Source of the DNA: Akkermansiaceae bacterium
Lineage (GTDB): Bacteria > Verrucomicrobiota > Verrucomicrobiia > Verrucomicrobiales > Akkermansiaceae
Direction of reading: 5' to 3'
Assembly (NCBI GenBank): GCA_023301765.1
Contig: JALZUC010000010.1
Location: forward strand, 1-42,118
Length of the DNA: 42,118 nt
Every line of letters begins with the position of its first letter. Positions within the stretch are counted from its first letter, which is position 1. The translations under genes and the position numbers were made by a program. The notes under the pieces were generated by a model. That model saw only the letters and a list, made by a program, of their open reading frames with translations, was not told the origin of the DNA and did not search any database. Shown piece by piece: positions 9,274-17,725 of the stretch.

Positions 9274-12200
9274 CTACTGACAAGCCTCGCACTCTTCGCC
9301 GTTCATCATGGCCTCGATTGAGCAGGCGTTTTTCTCAGCTTGAGTGTATTGCTTTTTGCCTTGTTTGACATCGATGGTTGATTTCTCGATGTTGGAGGCT
9401 TGGAGAGTTCTTAGGTAGTAGGTGGTCTTGAGGCCGGTGTGCCATGCGTGGCGATACATGTGACTGAGGGTCTTCATGTCTGGCTCTGCTAGGAAGAGGT
9501 TCACGGACTGGGACTGATCTATCCACTTCTGGCGTCTGGCGGCGGCATTGATGATGGCATTATAGCCTACGCCGAAGACGGTCTGGTGCTTCTCTTTGAG
9601 GTGGTCTGGGATGTCCTCGATGTCTGAGAGCTCGCCATCGAAGTATTTCAGCTGATCTAGCATTTCTTGATTCCAGAGGCCTTCTTTCTTTAAGTCATTT
9701 ACTAGGTGGCGATTAAGCACGATGAAGTCTCCGGAGAGATTACTCTTCACGTAGAGGTTCTTATAGTTCGGCTCGATACATGGGGTGGTGCCCATGATGT
9801 TAGAGATGGTGGCTGTGGGTGCGATGGCGAGAACATTAGAGTTCCGCATACCGTGCTTAGCGATCTTCTCACGCAGGTGTGTCCAGTCCATCTTTGCGCC
9901 GCGTGGCACATCGATCTTTACTCCGCGCTCTTCTTCTAAGATTTCCACAGTGTCTTGTGGCATGAGGCCGCGGTCCCACTTAGAGCCTTTGTAGCTGGAG
10001 TAGGTGCCCTGCTCTGCTGCTAGATCGCTAGAGGCATTATACGCGTAGTAGGCGATGGCTTCCATAAACTCGTCATTAAAGTCAACGGCGGCGTCTGAGG
10101 CAAAGGCGAGGCCTTTCTTGTAGAGTGCGTTCTGGAGTCCCATAACGCCTAGGCCGATAGGGCGGTGGCGGCTGTTAGCCGTCTTGGCAGCTTCTGTGGG
10201 GTAGAAGTTAATATCGATGACGTTATCAAGTGCGCGGATGGCTACGGTGATGGTCTCCTTCAGCATCTCTTGATCGAGTGATCCATCTGCGGTGATGTGG
10301 GTATCTAGAACCACGGAACCGAGGTTACACACGGCTGTTTCCTCATCTGAGGTATTAAGCGTGATCTCTGTGCAGAGGTTTGATGAGTGGATAACGCCGC
10401 AGTGATCCTGAGGTGAGCGGAGGTTACATGGGTCCTTAAAGGTGATCCATGGGTGGCCGGTCTCAAAGATCATCTTGAGCATACCTTTCCAGAGTTCGAT
10501 GGCTGGCACTTTGCGCGTCCATATTTTACCCTCGGCAGCCATGGTCTCGTATTCTGCGTAGCGGAGCTCGAAGGCCTTTCCGTAGAGATCGTGAAGGTCT
10601 GGTGCTTCATTCGTGCGGAAGAGTGACCAGTCTTGGCGGGCTTCCATACGCTTCATGAAGAGGTCTGGAATCCAGTTCGCTGTGTTCATATCGTGACAGC
10701 GGCGGCGCTCGTCTCCGGTGTTCTTACGGAGCTCTAGGAAGTCCTCGATGTCGTTGTGCCAGCTCTCAAGGTAGGCACATCCGGAGCCACGGCGTTTTCC
10801 ACCTTGGTTCACTGCGACTAGTTGATCGTTATGTAATTTCAGGAATGGGATGATGCCCTGGGACTCACCATTGGTGCCCTGAATGTAGCCACCTGTGCCT
10901 CGAACGGCTGTCCATGATCCACCGAGTCCGCCGGCCCATTTACTGAGGTAGGCGTTCTCTGCGATACCGCGCTGCATGATGGACTCAATGGAGTCATCTA
11001 CCTTATAGAGATAGCAGGAGGAGAGCTGGGAGTGGAGGGTGCCGGAGTTAAAGAGTGTGGGTGTGCTGGAGCAGAAGCGGCGGCCTTTGTAGAGATTGTA
11101 TAGGCGGATGGCCCAGTCATCACGCTGCTCTTTCTCTGCGCGGAAGAGACCCATGGAAACACGCATCCAGAAGAACTGGGGGGTCTCTAAGCGGCGTTGC
11201 TTATCACCAGTTTTGTCTACGATGAGGTAGCGATCATAGAGGGTCTGAACGCCAAGGTAGTCAAAGTCTAGATCTGCTGTGGGGTCTAGTGCGGCGGCGA
11301 GCTTATCAGTATCATACTGGGCGACGACGTCTGGTGAGATACGCTTAATTTTAATCCCGTAGGCGAGGTATTTCTTAAATGCTTGCTGGTGCGCGGTTTT
11401 AAGTGTGCGGATACCGTCTGTGAGGATATTCCAGTCTAATACTTCCTCATAGATGAATGTGAGGAGGATGCGTCCGGCAAACTTGGCGAAGTCTGCATCT
11501 TTCTCGATAAGGGACTTGGCATTAAGAATGATGGTGGCGGTGAGGTCTTCACGTGAGATCTCTGCACCGATGGAGCGGCGGAGCTCTTGCTCGATCTCAT
11601 GCTCACTGAGGCAGAGCTCTAGGCCGATGGAGGCAAAGGCGATACGCTTCTTTAGCTCTGTGCCATCCCAGAACTGGGTGTCACCGCCAGGCATGGTGAC
11701 AACGACCATGGACTCTTGATTAGGGTCTTCTGCTGGCTCCTCGTCTAGACGCATCTGGGCGCGCTGGGCGCGGTAGAGGATGTATGCCTCGGCTGCTTTA
11801 AAGTGGCCTTGGCGCATGAGTTCTTCCTGCACGATGTCTTGCACATTTTCAATGTGGGCAAAGGCGGAGTCACCATTTCTGATGGTGTCAGTAACGGCGG
11901 TGGATACTCTTACAGCGGCTTCTGGATCTTCTTTAATGGAGAGAAAGGCCTTTCTAACAGCAATCTCAATCTTGGTCTGCGACCATGGCACTACATTACC
12001 ACTGCGGCGGATAAGACGGACTGGCATGGTGTGCGGCTCTTCAGAGACGATCACTTCTCCATTTTTCTCAAGTGAACGGGAGAAGACGAGGGACTTAGCA
12101 ACGTCATGTGCATCATTTTCGATAAGTGCTTTTTCAATCAGAAGGCACAGATCATTATGGGTAAGACGAATCTGGCCGACGTTCTCTACCTGATCCATAA

Positions 12201-12516
12201 GGGACTTAGAGACACTCTGAGCTACATTAGAAACAAAGGTGCGGTTCTCATCGCTGTAGATGCTGTCTTCTTTATGCTGGCGAGAGACTAGTAAGTCAGT
12301 AAGCGCTGAGCCGATGGTCTCTGCTACCTTAGCAAGTGAGAGTTCTTCCTCACGCTCATTACCATGGGTAACAATAATCTCAGGCACGCGGTCTGCGCCC
12401 GTGTTATCAATGGATGAACGCCAATCAAAACGGCCTTCAGCTTCAGGGGCTGCGGCACGGTCTGTAATGACTTTTTTAAGGGCTAGGTCTTCGGCGAGAG
12501 ATATGGAGCGATACAT
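9274..12516 (-). CDS. nrdA: Ribonucleoside-diphosphate reductase, large (alpha) subunit, class I
   Basis: It reduces ribonucleoside diphosphates to deoxyribonucleotides using a radical delivered from the beta subunit. At 1080 residues it is much longer than E. coli NrdA (about 760) and close to chlamydial NrdA, because of extra N-terminal ATP-cone repeats. A clear cone with VRLIRRSGNVVPWSQTKIE begins near residue 166. A weaker one begins near 269 (MVVVTMPGGDTQFWDGTELK). The stretch at about 45-155 looks like a third, decayed cone. The catalytic barrel is intact: SSCYLYKVDDS, the active-site loop SSNLCTEITLN (Asn, Cys and Glu), and AVCNLGSV. The C-terminal tail ends in CEAC-Gln, the redox-active pair that re-reduces the active site. 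It is the last nrd gene of the operon, separated from nrdB1 by an inserted repeat element carrying an S23 gene. Confidence 0.97.
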   Translation of the reverse strand: MYRSISLAEDLALKKVITDRAAAPEAEGRFDWRSSIDNTGADRVPEIIVTHGNEREEELSLAKVAETIGSALTDLLVSRQHKEDSIYSDENRTFVSNVAQSVSKSLMDQVENVGQIRLTHNDLCLLIEKALIENDAHDVAKSLVFSRSLEKNGEVIVSEEPHTMPVRLIRRSGNVVPWSQTKIEIAVRKAFLSIKEDPEAAVRVSTAVTDTIRNGDSAFAHIENVQDIVQEELMRQGHFKAAEAYILYRAQRAQMRLDEEPAEDPNQESMVVVTMPGGDTQFWDGTELKKRIAFASIGLELCLSEHEIEQELRRSIGAEISREDLTATIILNAKSLIEKDADFAKFAGRILLTFIYEEVLDWNILTDGIRTLKTAHQQAFKKYLAYGIKIKRISPDVVAQYDTDKLAAALDPTADLDFDYLGVQTLYDRYLIVDKTGDKQRRLETPQFFWMRVSMGLFRAEKEQRDDWAIRLYNLYKGRRFCSSTPTLFNSGTLHSQLSSCYLYKVDDSIESIMQRGIAENAYLSKWAGGLGGSWTAVRGTGGYIQGTNGESQGIIPFLKLHNDQLVAVNQGGKRRGSGCAYLESWHNDIEDFLELRKNTGDERRRCHDMNTANWIPDLFMKRMEARQDWSLFRTNEAPDLHDLYGKAFELRYAEYETMAAEGKIWTRKVPAIELWKGMLKMIFETGHPWITFKDPCNLRSPQDHCGVIHSSNLCTEITLNTSDEETAVCNLGSVVLDTHITADGSLDQEMLKETITVAIRALDNVIDINFYPTEAAKTANSRHRPIGLGVMGLQNALYKKGLAFASDAAVDFNDEFMEAIAYYAYNASSDLAAEQGTYSSYKGSKWDRGLMPQDTVEILEEERGVKIDVPRGAKMDWTHLREKIAKHGMRNSNVLAIAPTATISNIMGTTPCIEPNYKNLYVKSNLSGDFIVLNRHLVNDLKKEGLWNQEMLDQLKYFDGELSDIEDIPDHLKEKHQTVFGVGYNAIINAAARRQKWIDQSQSVNLFLAEPDMKTLSHMYRHAWHTGLKTTYYLRTLQASNIEKSTIDVKQGKKQYTQAEKNACSIEAMMNGEECEACQ

Positions 12517-12530
12517 TTTTCTAAAGAGTG

Positions 12531-13055
12531 GGGAGTGGTAAGTTGGCAGTGATCAGTGTGGGGTGATCAGTGTTTTGCTGGGGAGGTTTTTGGTAGTGGG
12601 AAGTGATCACTTTCTAATCACTTACTGATTCTACGTTGGAGGGATTTTATTAGGGCCTGTAGCATGGCGGAGATTTCTTTGCTCTCTTGAATGAGGGTGG
12701 AGATATCTGTGCTAGTGTGAATGCGTTGGTGAATATAGAGTTGGGTGCGGAGTTCGCCGCATGAGCCTTTGCTGTATCTTAAAAATTTAATGTAGTCTGG
12801 TGTGCTGTTTCGTTCCGCGCTTTCGGCTATATTAGAAGAAATGGAAACTGCGGCTTGCTGCATCTGGTCTTTAAGTGCGTAGTCTTTGGAGGTTTTAAAT
12901 TCTTGGTAAATGTTAACTGCTAGCTGACATGACCTTTTCCAAACATCCGAGTCTTCAAAGGTTCGGATCATTGTATTGAGTAGGAAGTGATCAGTGGCTG
13001 TGCTTGGAATGGTTTGGTATGCACTGATCACTGATCATCGCACACTAGCCACTCC

Positions 13056-13056
<1 letters not shown>
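12531..13056. mobile_element. TGATCA-rich inverted-repeat element carrying an S23 gene
   Basis: Eight-base inverted ends GGGAGTGG (12531-12538) and CCACTCCC (13049-13056) bound a segment that fills the whole nrdB1-nrdA gap. It holds six TGATCA hexamers, three on each side of the S23 gene (at 12550, 12564, 12604, 12988, 13025 and 13032). GGAAGTGATCA-type direct copies lie beside both gene ends (around 12599 and 12983). The right end overlaps the nrdB1 stop codon by one base. The element shares GATCAGTGTTTTGCT and ATGCACTGATCA with the second element at 14141. Mobility is inferred; no transposase is encoded. Confidence 0.55.
12618..12971 (-). CDS. Four-helix-bundle S23 / 23S rRNA intervening-sequence family protein
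   Basis: From the ATG at 12971 the protein has 117 residues, the usual size of this family. It opens with IRTFEDSDVWKRSCQLAVNI and has the characteristic middle QMQQAAVSISSNIAES followed by FLRYSKGSCGELRTQL. The sequence is helical throughout, with no catalytic motif. Family members form pentameric helical bundles. Some are encoded in 23S rRNA intervening sequences, and relatives (Avd) assist reverse transcriptases in diversity-generating retroelements, but most have no known role. An ATG 60 bases further upstream is in frame, but that extension is translated TGATCA repeat, so I reject it. The gene sits between nrdB1 and nrdA inside a repeat-bounded element, in the direction of the operon. 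Confidence 0.85.
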   Translation of the reverse strand: MIRTFEDSDVWKRSCQLAVNIYQEFKTSKDYALKDQMQQAAVSISSNIAESAERNSTPDYIKFLRYSKGSCGELRTQLYIHQRIHTSTDISTLIQESKEISAMLQALIKSLQRRISK

Positions 13057-14132
<1,076 letters not shown>

Positions 14133-14140
14133 GGTAGGAT

Positions 14141-14242
14141 GTATGTAGTGAGATGTGATCAGAGATCAGTGTTTTGCTAAGGATAGTTTTTCGGAAAGGT
14201 ATGTGGTGACTAATCATGCACTGATCATAGATCACTACATAC
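14141..14242. repeat. Miniature TGATCA inverted-repeat element between the two nrdB genes
   Basis: Perfect 11-base inverted ends GTATGTAGTGA (14141-14151) and TCACTACATAC (14232-14242) bound 102 bases. The left half carries GATCAGTGTTTTGCT (14164-14178), identical to 12565-12579 of the S23-bearing element. The right half carries ATGCACTGATCA (14216-14227), identical to 13019-13030. It therefore looks like that element with its gene removed. In the mRNA it would fold as one long hairpin. Confidence 0.6.
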
Positions 14243-14252
14243 TGTGGGCTTG

Positions 14253-15311
14253 TTACAGATCCTCATCGTCGAAGGAGGTGTCTAATGTGGCGGATGATAC
14301 TGCGGCGGCCTGCTTGGTGCTGAGGTGGATCTGCTCATCAAGCCATGGGAATGGGCTGGAGGCGTGGTGATACTGCCTAGGGAGCATACAGGCGGCTAAG
14401 CGCTCATCTGCGAGGAACTCGATGTAGGTGCAGAGTGTTTCTGGATCTACACCAGCATCAGCAACAGGGATTACGGCGATGAGATCTTTTTCCATGTTTA
14501 CTGCATCGGTCATATAGCCGCAGAGCTCATCTTTGAAGGTGTCTGTCCAGATATCAGGATTCTCGTTAACCATTTCTTGAAGGAGCTGGTCAAAGAGACT
14601 GAGACGGAAGGTGACATCACCGAGGAGCTTATTAAAAACCTTACCAGTACCCGGGAGTTTACCTTGAGCGGCTAGGGAGAAGATTCCTGCCCAGAGGGAG
14701 AAGCACTGAGTGCCTTCCATACACTGATTCATCAGAAAGATGTTCCGTGCGATGGCCTGCTTATTGGCAGTGACGGTGGTATCAAGATTACGGTCTAGCC
14801 TGCTGAGCTTTGAAACGACGAACTGCTTTTTGGCTGTGAGGGCTGGTATGTCTGAGAGGACTGCGCACTCCATAGGATTTATCCCTAGCGAGCCATGGAG
14901 GTGAACGAGCACATCACTCCGAGTGTTCTCTTCATGGACAAAACGGCCAAAAACAAGCTTCAGCTCAGGGGCAGTGACAAGGTCTCGCACCGTATAGACG
15001 CCGTGGGACTGAAACATTTCCTGAGATTTGGCAAAGGCGCCGAGAGCTGTTTTTAAGATCTTTTGGCAAGGTTCATCAAGAAGGCTAACCTGCTTAATAT
15101 CTACATTAACTGAGAGCTCTGCAGGCTCCCAGTGGCAGTTTTTCATCTCTTTGTAGAGTTCATATGCCCAGTTATACTTAAGGGGCAGGATGTTAAAAAA
15201 CATGGAGTTACGCCCATTCAGAACCTTCTTTGCAGAGTAAGCTTCCTCTGCTTTCTCACGATCGAGGTTAAATGTACGATCTCCAAGGGTAATGCTGATG
15301 GTATCGGCCAT
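14253..15311 (-). CDS. Degenerate ribonucleotide reductase beta paralogue lacking metal ligands (beta-prime-like)
   Basis: This 352-residue protein aligns with NrdB1 over its whole length (for example PLKYNWAYELYKEM and CMEGTQ) but has lost the chemistry. Compared with NrdB1, Glu95 is Gln97, His129 is Arg131, Glu232 is Val233 and His235 is Arg236. Only Glu128 and Glu199 remain. The radical-site position is Leu135. The C-terminal relay Tyr is absent, as the stretch after PFPWLDEQIHL has none. The acidic tail FDDEDL that docks on NrdA is kept. I read ACT-CGG-AGT at the His-to-Arg site directly. It is the first gene of the operon and has an intact frame, so it is probably expressed. Yeast Rnr4 is a known metal-free beta-prime that pairs with an active Rnr2; a similar heterodimer with NrdB1 is inferred. 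A regulatory or decoy subunit is the alternative. Confidence 0.85.
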   Translation of the reverse strand: MADTISITLGDRTFNLDREKAEEAYSAKKVLNGRNSMFFNILPLKYNWAYELYKEMKNCHWEPAELSVNVDIKQVSLLDEPCQKILKTALGAFAKSQEMFQSHGVYTVRDLVTAPELKLVFGRFVHEENTRSDVLVHLHGSLGINPMECAVLSDIPALTAKKQFVVSKLSRLDRNLDTTVTANKQAIARNIFLMNQCMEGTQCFSLWAGIFSLAAQGKLPGTGKVFNKLLGDVTFRLSLFDQLLQEMVNENPDIWTDTFKDELCGYMTDAVNMEKDLIAVIPVADAGVDPETLCTYIEFLADERLAACMLPRQYHHASSPFPWLDEQIHLSTKQAAAVSSATLDTSFDDEDL

Positions 15312-15462
15312 AATAAGTGGGGTAAAAACTAGGGAAAAGTAAGAAATTGTGAGGTAAATGTGGATTCAAATTGGTGTATCTGACTCCACACACGAAGGAA
15401 ATATACTGCGGAGACATTGCTTCGAAAATCCTGTTTTGGTCAATCTAAATTTTGCTCATATA

Positions 15463-15497
15463 GTATCCACAAATTATTCACAATACTACATGTTGTG
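15463..15497. promoter_or_regulatory. DnaA-box-like pair and overlapping CACAA/TTGTG palindrome upstream of the nrd operon
   Basis: TTATTCACA at 15474-15482 matches the DnaA box TTATNCACA exactly, and GTATCCACA at 15463-15471 differs from TTATCCACA at one base. They share orientation and start 11 bases apart, about one helical turn. A palindrome CACAA-N9-TTGTG (15479-15497) overlaps the second. DnaA regulates nrdAB in E. coli, so a role in nrd or recJ control is plausible. The distance to the nrdB2 start is about 150 bases. Confidence 0.4.
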
Positions 15498-15542
15498 GTT
15501 TTCATGATTTCATTAAAATCTCTAATTTAACTTGTAGAATAC

Positions 15543-15620
15543 CGAGCCCTAGTGAAATCTAAGTTTTTTCAGCTAGATGCACACGTAGTCTCTCTTCGAG
15601 AGCGCTATCTCTAGGGCTCG
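15543..15620. other. Nested stem-loop, possible structured RNA or regulatory element
   Basis: Perfect 10-base arms CGAGCCCTAG (15543-15552) and CTAGGGCTCG (15611-15620) enclose 58 bases. Inside, CTCTC-TTC-GAGAG forms a second small hairpin near 15590-15602. A run of seven A follows the right arm. On the plus strand no T-tract follows, and on the minus strand none directly follows the left arm, so it is not a standard terminator. Confidence 0.45.
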
Positions 15621-16006
15621 AAAAAAATATGATTTAGATCCCTAAAGTTTATTTGAGCCAAGATTTTAAAAAGTTTTGCTAAAACACGCTGAAAACTGCC
15701 TTTTTTTCCAGTTGGAAGCCATTTTTTCTAAGAAGAATAAGCGATTAAAAATTTATTCTCCCCCGAATTTAGCCACTAGAAATAGGGCGGTATGTGGCCA
15801 CCATTTCAAATTAAGATTCACCTTTGGGTCTACTGCTCGACTTCCTTAAATGATCACTGGCTTTACTTATACCCAAAAGCCAACTGACACAGTAAACATA
15901 CATATTACCATCATATCCCCGATTTACAGATCATGTGTGTGCTCCAGCGGTGTTTCAGCCCCTTTCTGTCCTTGTCGTTATAGCAGTGCATCACTAACTT
16001 CCATCT

Positions 16007-17716
16007 ATGAGTCAGCCAAAGTCACAATGGATTCTTGCGGAGACGCCTGAGATCCCACCCGATATAGATGCGGGTATTCCGGAAATCCTGGGGCGTATGA
16101 TGTGCCAGAGGGGGGTGGAAACCTCTCAGATGAAAAAATTCCTGCACCCGCGGCTCCAAGACCTACAAGATCCTTTTCTTATGCCTGACATGCAGCCTGC
16201 GGTGGACCGTGTGCTAGCAGCTGTAGATAGAGGTGAGCAGGTCTGTGTGTACGGTGACTATGATGTGGATGGTATAACGTCAGTAACCTTACTGACCCGC
16301 GTTCTACGTGCCTATGGTGTCTCTACACGCAGCTTTATCCCCCGCCGTGGATCAGAGGGCTATGGACTAAATGATGCTGCTCTCAAACGCTGTATGGAAG
16401 ATGGTGCTAAACCTGATCTACTGATCACGGTGGACTGTGGCACGGCCTCCACAACGGAGATCGCTGCGCTAACTAGTGATGGTATAGATGTCATAGTAGT
16501 AGATCACCATGAGCCACCACCTCAGGGTAATCCTGACTGTATCGCCGTGGTGAACCCTAAATGTGCCACTAATGAGAGTGGCGCATCCTTTGACTACCTC
16601 TGTGCTGCCGGTGTTGTCTTTAAGCTGGCTCATGCGCTGTTAAAAACGCGGAAGATCGAGGGCTTTGACCTAAGAGAATATCTAGATCTAGTGGCGCTTG
16701 CTACCGTGGCAGATATCGTTCCTCTGGTGGGTGAAAACCGTCTATTAGTCCGGCATGGCCTCAAATACCTGGCAGAAACTAAAAATGAAGGGCTACGAGC
16801 GCTCATGGAGGTGGCGCAAGTCAAGGGCCCGCTCACCAGTGCTGACGTAGGCTTCCGGATCGGCCCGAGGATCAATGCCGCCGGTAGAATGGATCACCCA
16901 GAGGATGCACTTGCTACACTTGCTACGCTAAATGCGGATGAAGCCGCTGCAATGGCCGATACTCTCGATGGGCATAATAAAAACCGCCAGGGAGAGGAGC
17001 TACGCATTCACAAGGAGGCGCTCAAGAAATTAGAAGATGAGTGTGATCCTAGTGATCCAGTGATCGTCTTAGGCTCGCGCGACTGGCATCCGGGCGTAGT
17101 GGGTATAGTAGCCTCACGGATGATGCGCCGCTTTCATAAACCCACCTTCATCATCGCTATAGACGAAAAAGGTATAGGAAAGGGAAGTGGCCGTAGCATA
17201 GGAGGAGTATCTCTTATGGATGCTATTAATGCTAACCGCGATCTATTAGAAGCAGGTGGTGGTCATGCCATGGCTGCGGGTATCAGTGTGCACGAAGATC
17301 AGATTACAGAATTCCGTATGGGCTTTGGCGATTTTGTAACCAGTAATGTCAGCGAAGAGGACCGCTTACCTAGACTTCATCTAGATGCAGAAATTGATTT
17401 TCCAGAATTATCTCTCGATTTCCTAAAGAGCTATGAGCTGCTACAGCCATTTGGTTCTAACAATCATGAGCCCCTATTTATGTCTCGTGAAGTCTGGCTT
17501 ACTGAGCCTCCGCAGGAACTAAAAAACCATCATCTACGGCTTTCATTTAAACAAAAGGAATGTTGGAAAAATGCTATGTTCTTTAGTGCTGCGCAGCGTG
17601 AGCTACCGGAGCAACCATGGGACATCGCCTTTACGATTAACCGTAATGTTTTCCGTGGCCGCACTAGCCTGCAGATCGTCATACAAGACGTCCGGGCACA
17701 TCAAAAGGTTGATTAA
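16007..17716 (+). CDS. recJ: Single-stranded-DNA-specific 5'-3' exonuclease RecJ
   Basis: RecJ degrades single-stranded DNA 5' to 3' in recombination, mismatch and base-excision repair. This 569-residue protein has the usual length and order. The DHH phosphoesterase domain carries YGDYDVDGITS near residues 80-90, TVDCGT near 142 and DHHEPP near 165, and ATVADIVPLVGENR lies near 233. The DHHA1 domain carries GGGHAMAAGI near 417. The C-terminal OB-like part closes the protein. The Asp and His residues that bind the two metal ions are present. The ATG at 16007 was chosen because the family alignment starts just after it. recG follows 9 bases later on the same strand, suggesting one repair operon. 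Confidence 0.96.
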   Translation: MSQPKSQWILAETPEIPPDIDAGIPEILGRMMCQRGVETSQMKKFLHPRLQDLQDPFLMPDMQPAVDRVLAAVDRGEQVCVYGDYDVDGITSVTLLTRVLRAYGVSTRSFIPRRGSEGYGLNDAALKRCMEDGAKPDLLITVDCGTASTTEIAALTSDGIDVIVVDHHEPPPQGNPDCIAVVNPKCATNESGASFDYLCAAGVVFKLAHALLKTRKIEGFDLREYLDLVALATVADIVPLVGENRLLVRHGLKYLAETKNEGLRALMEVAQVKGPLTSADVGFRIGPRINAAGRMDHPEDALATLATLNADEAAAMADTLDGHNKNRQGEELRIHKEALKKLEDECDPSDPVIVLGSRDWHPGVVGIVASRMMRRFHKPTFIIAIDEKGIGKGSGRSIGGVSLMDAINANRDLLEAGGGHAMAAGISVHEDQITEFRMGFGDFVTSNVSEEDRLPRLHLDAEIDFPELSLDFLKSYELLQPFGSNNHEPLFMSREVWLTEPPQELKNHHLRLSFKQKECWKNAMFFSAAQRELPEQPWDIAFTINRNVFRGRTSLQIVIQDVRAHQKVD

Positions 17717-17725
17717 AAAAGTGGC

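Larger units (their letters stand above)
15312..16006. other. 695-base divergent intergenic region between nrdB2 and recJ
   Basis: This AT-rich region must hold the leftward nrd promoter and the rightward recJ promoter, neither of which I can place with confidence. It contains two DnaA-box-like 9-mers (15463 and 15474), a CACAA-N9-TTGTG palindrome (15479-15497) and a nested stem-loop (15543-15620), each listed separately. One frame at 15850-16050 is open, but it runs into recJ and has no coding character. No convincing NrdR box pair was found. Confidence 0.6.

Noticed and set aside
12972-13031. Longer S23 protein starting 20 codons upstream
   Set aside because: The extra codons translate the TGATCA repeat and are not part of the family, which starts at the ATG at 12971.
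14253-15311. NrdB2 as a class Ie metal-free (DOPA radical) enzyme
   Set aside because: Class Ie keeps the Tyr that is modified and usually has NrdI nearby. Here the site is Leu, both His ligands are Arg and no nrdI is present.
15312-15849. Possible replication origin because of DnaA-box-like sites in AT-rich DNA
   Set aside because: Only two 9-mers are seen, with no dnaA, dnaN or gidA nearby and no box cluster. Regulation of nrd is the simpler reading.
15850-16050. Small plus-strand ORF before recJ
   Set aside because: It overlaps the recJ start in another frame and has no recognisable features.
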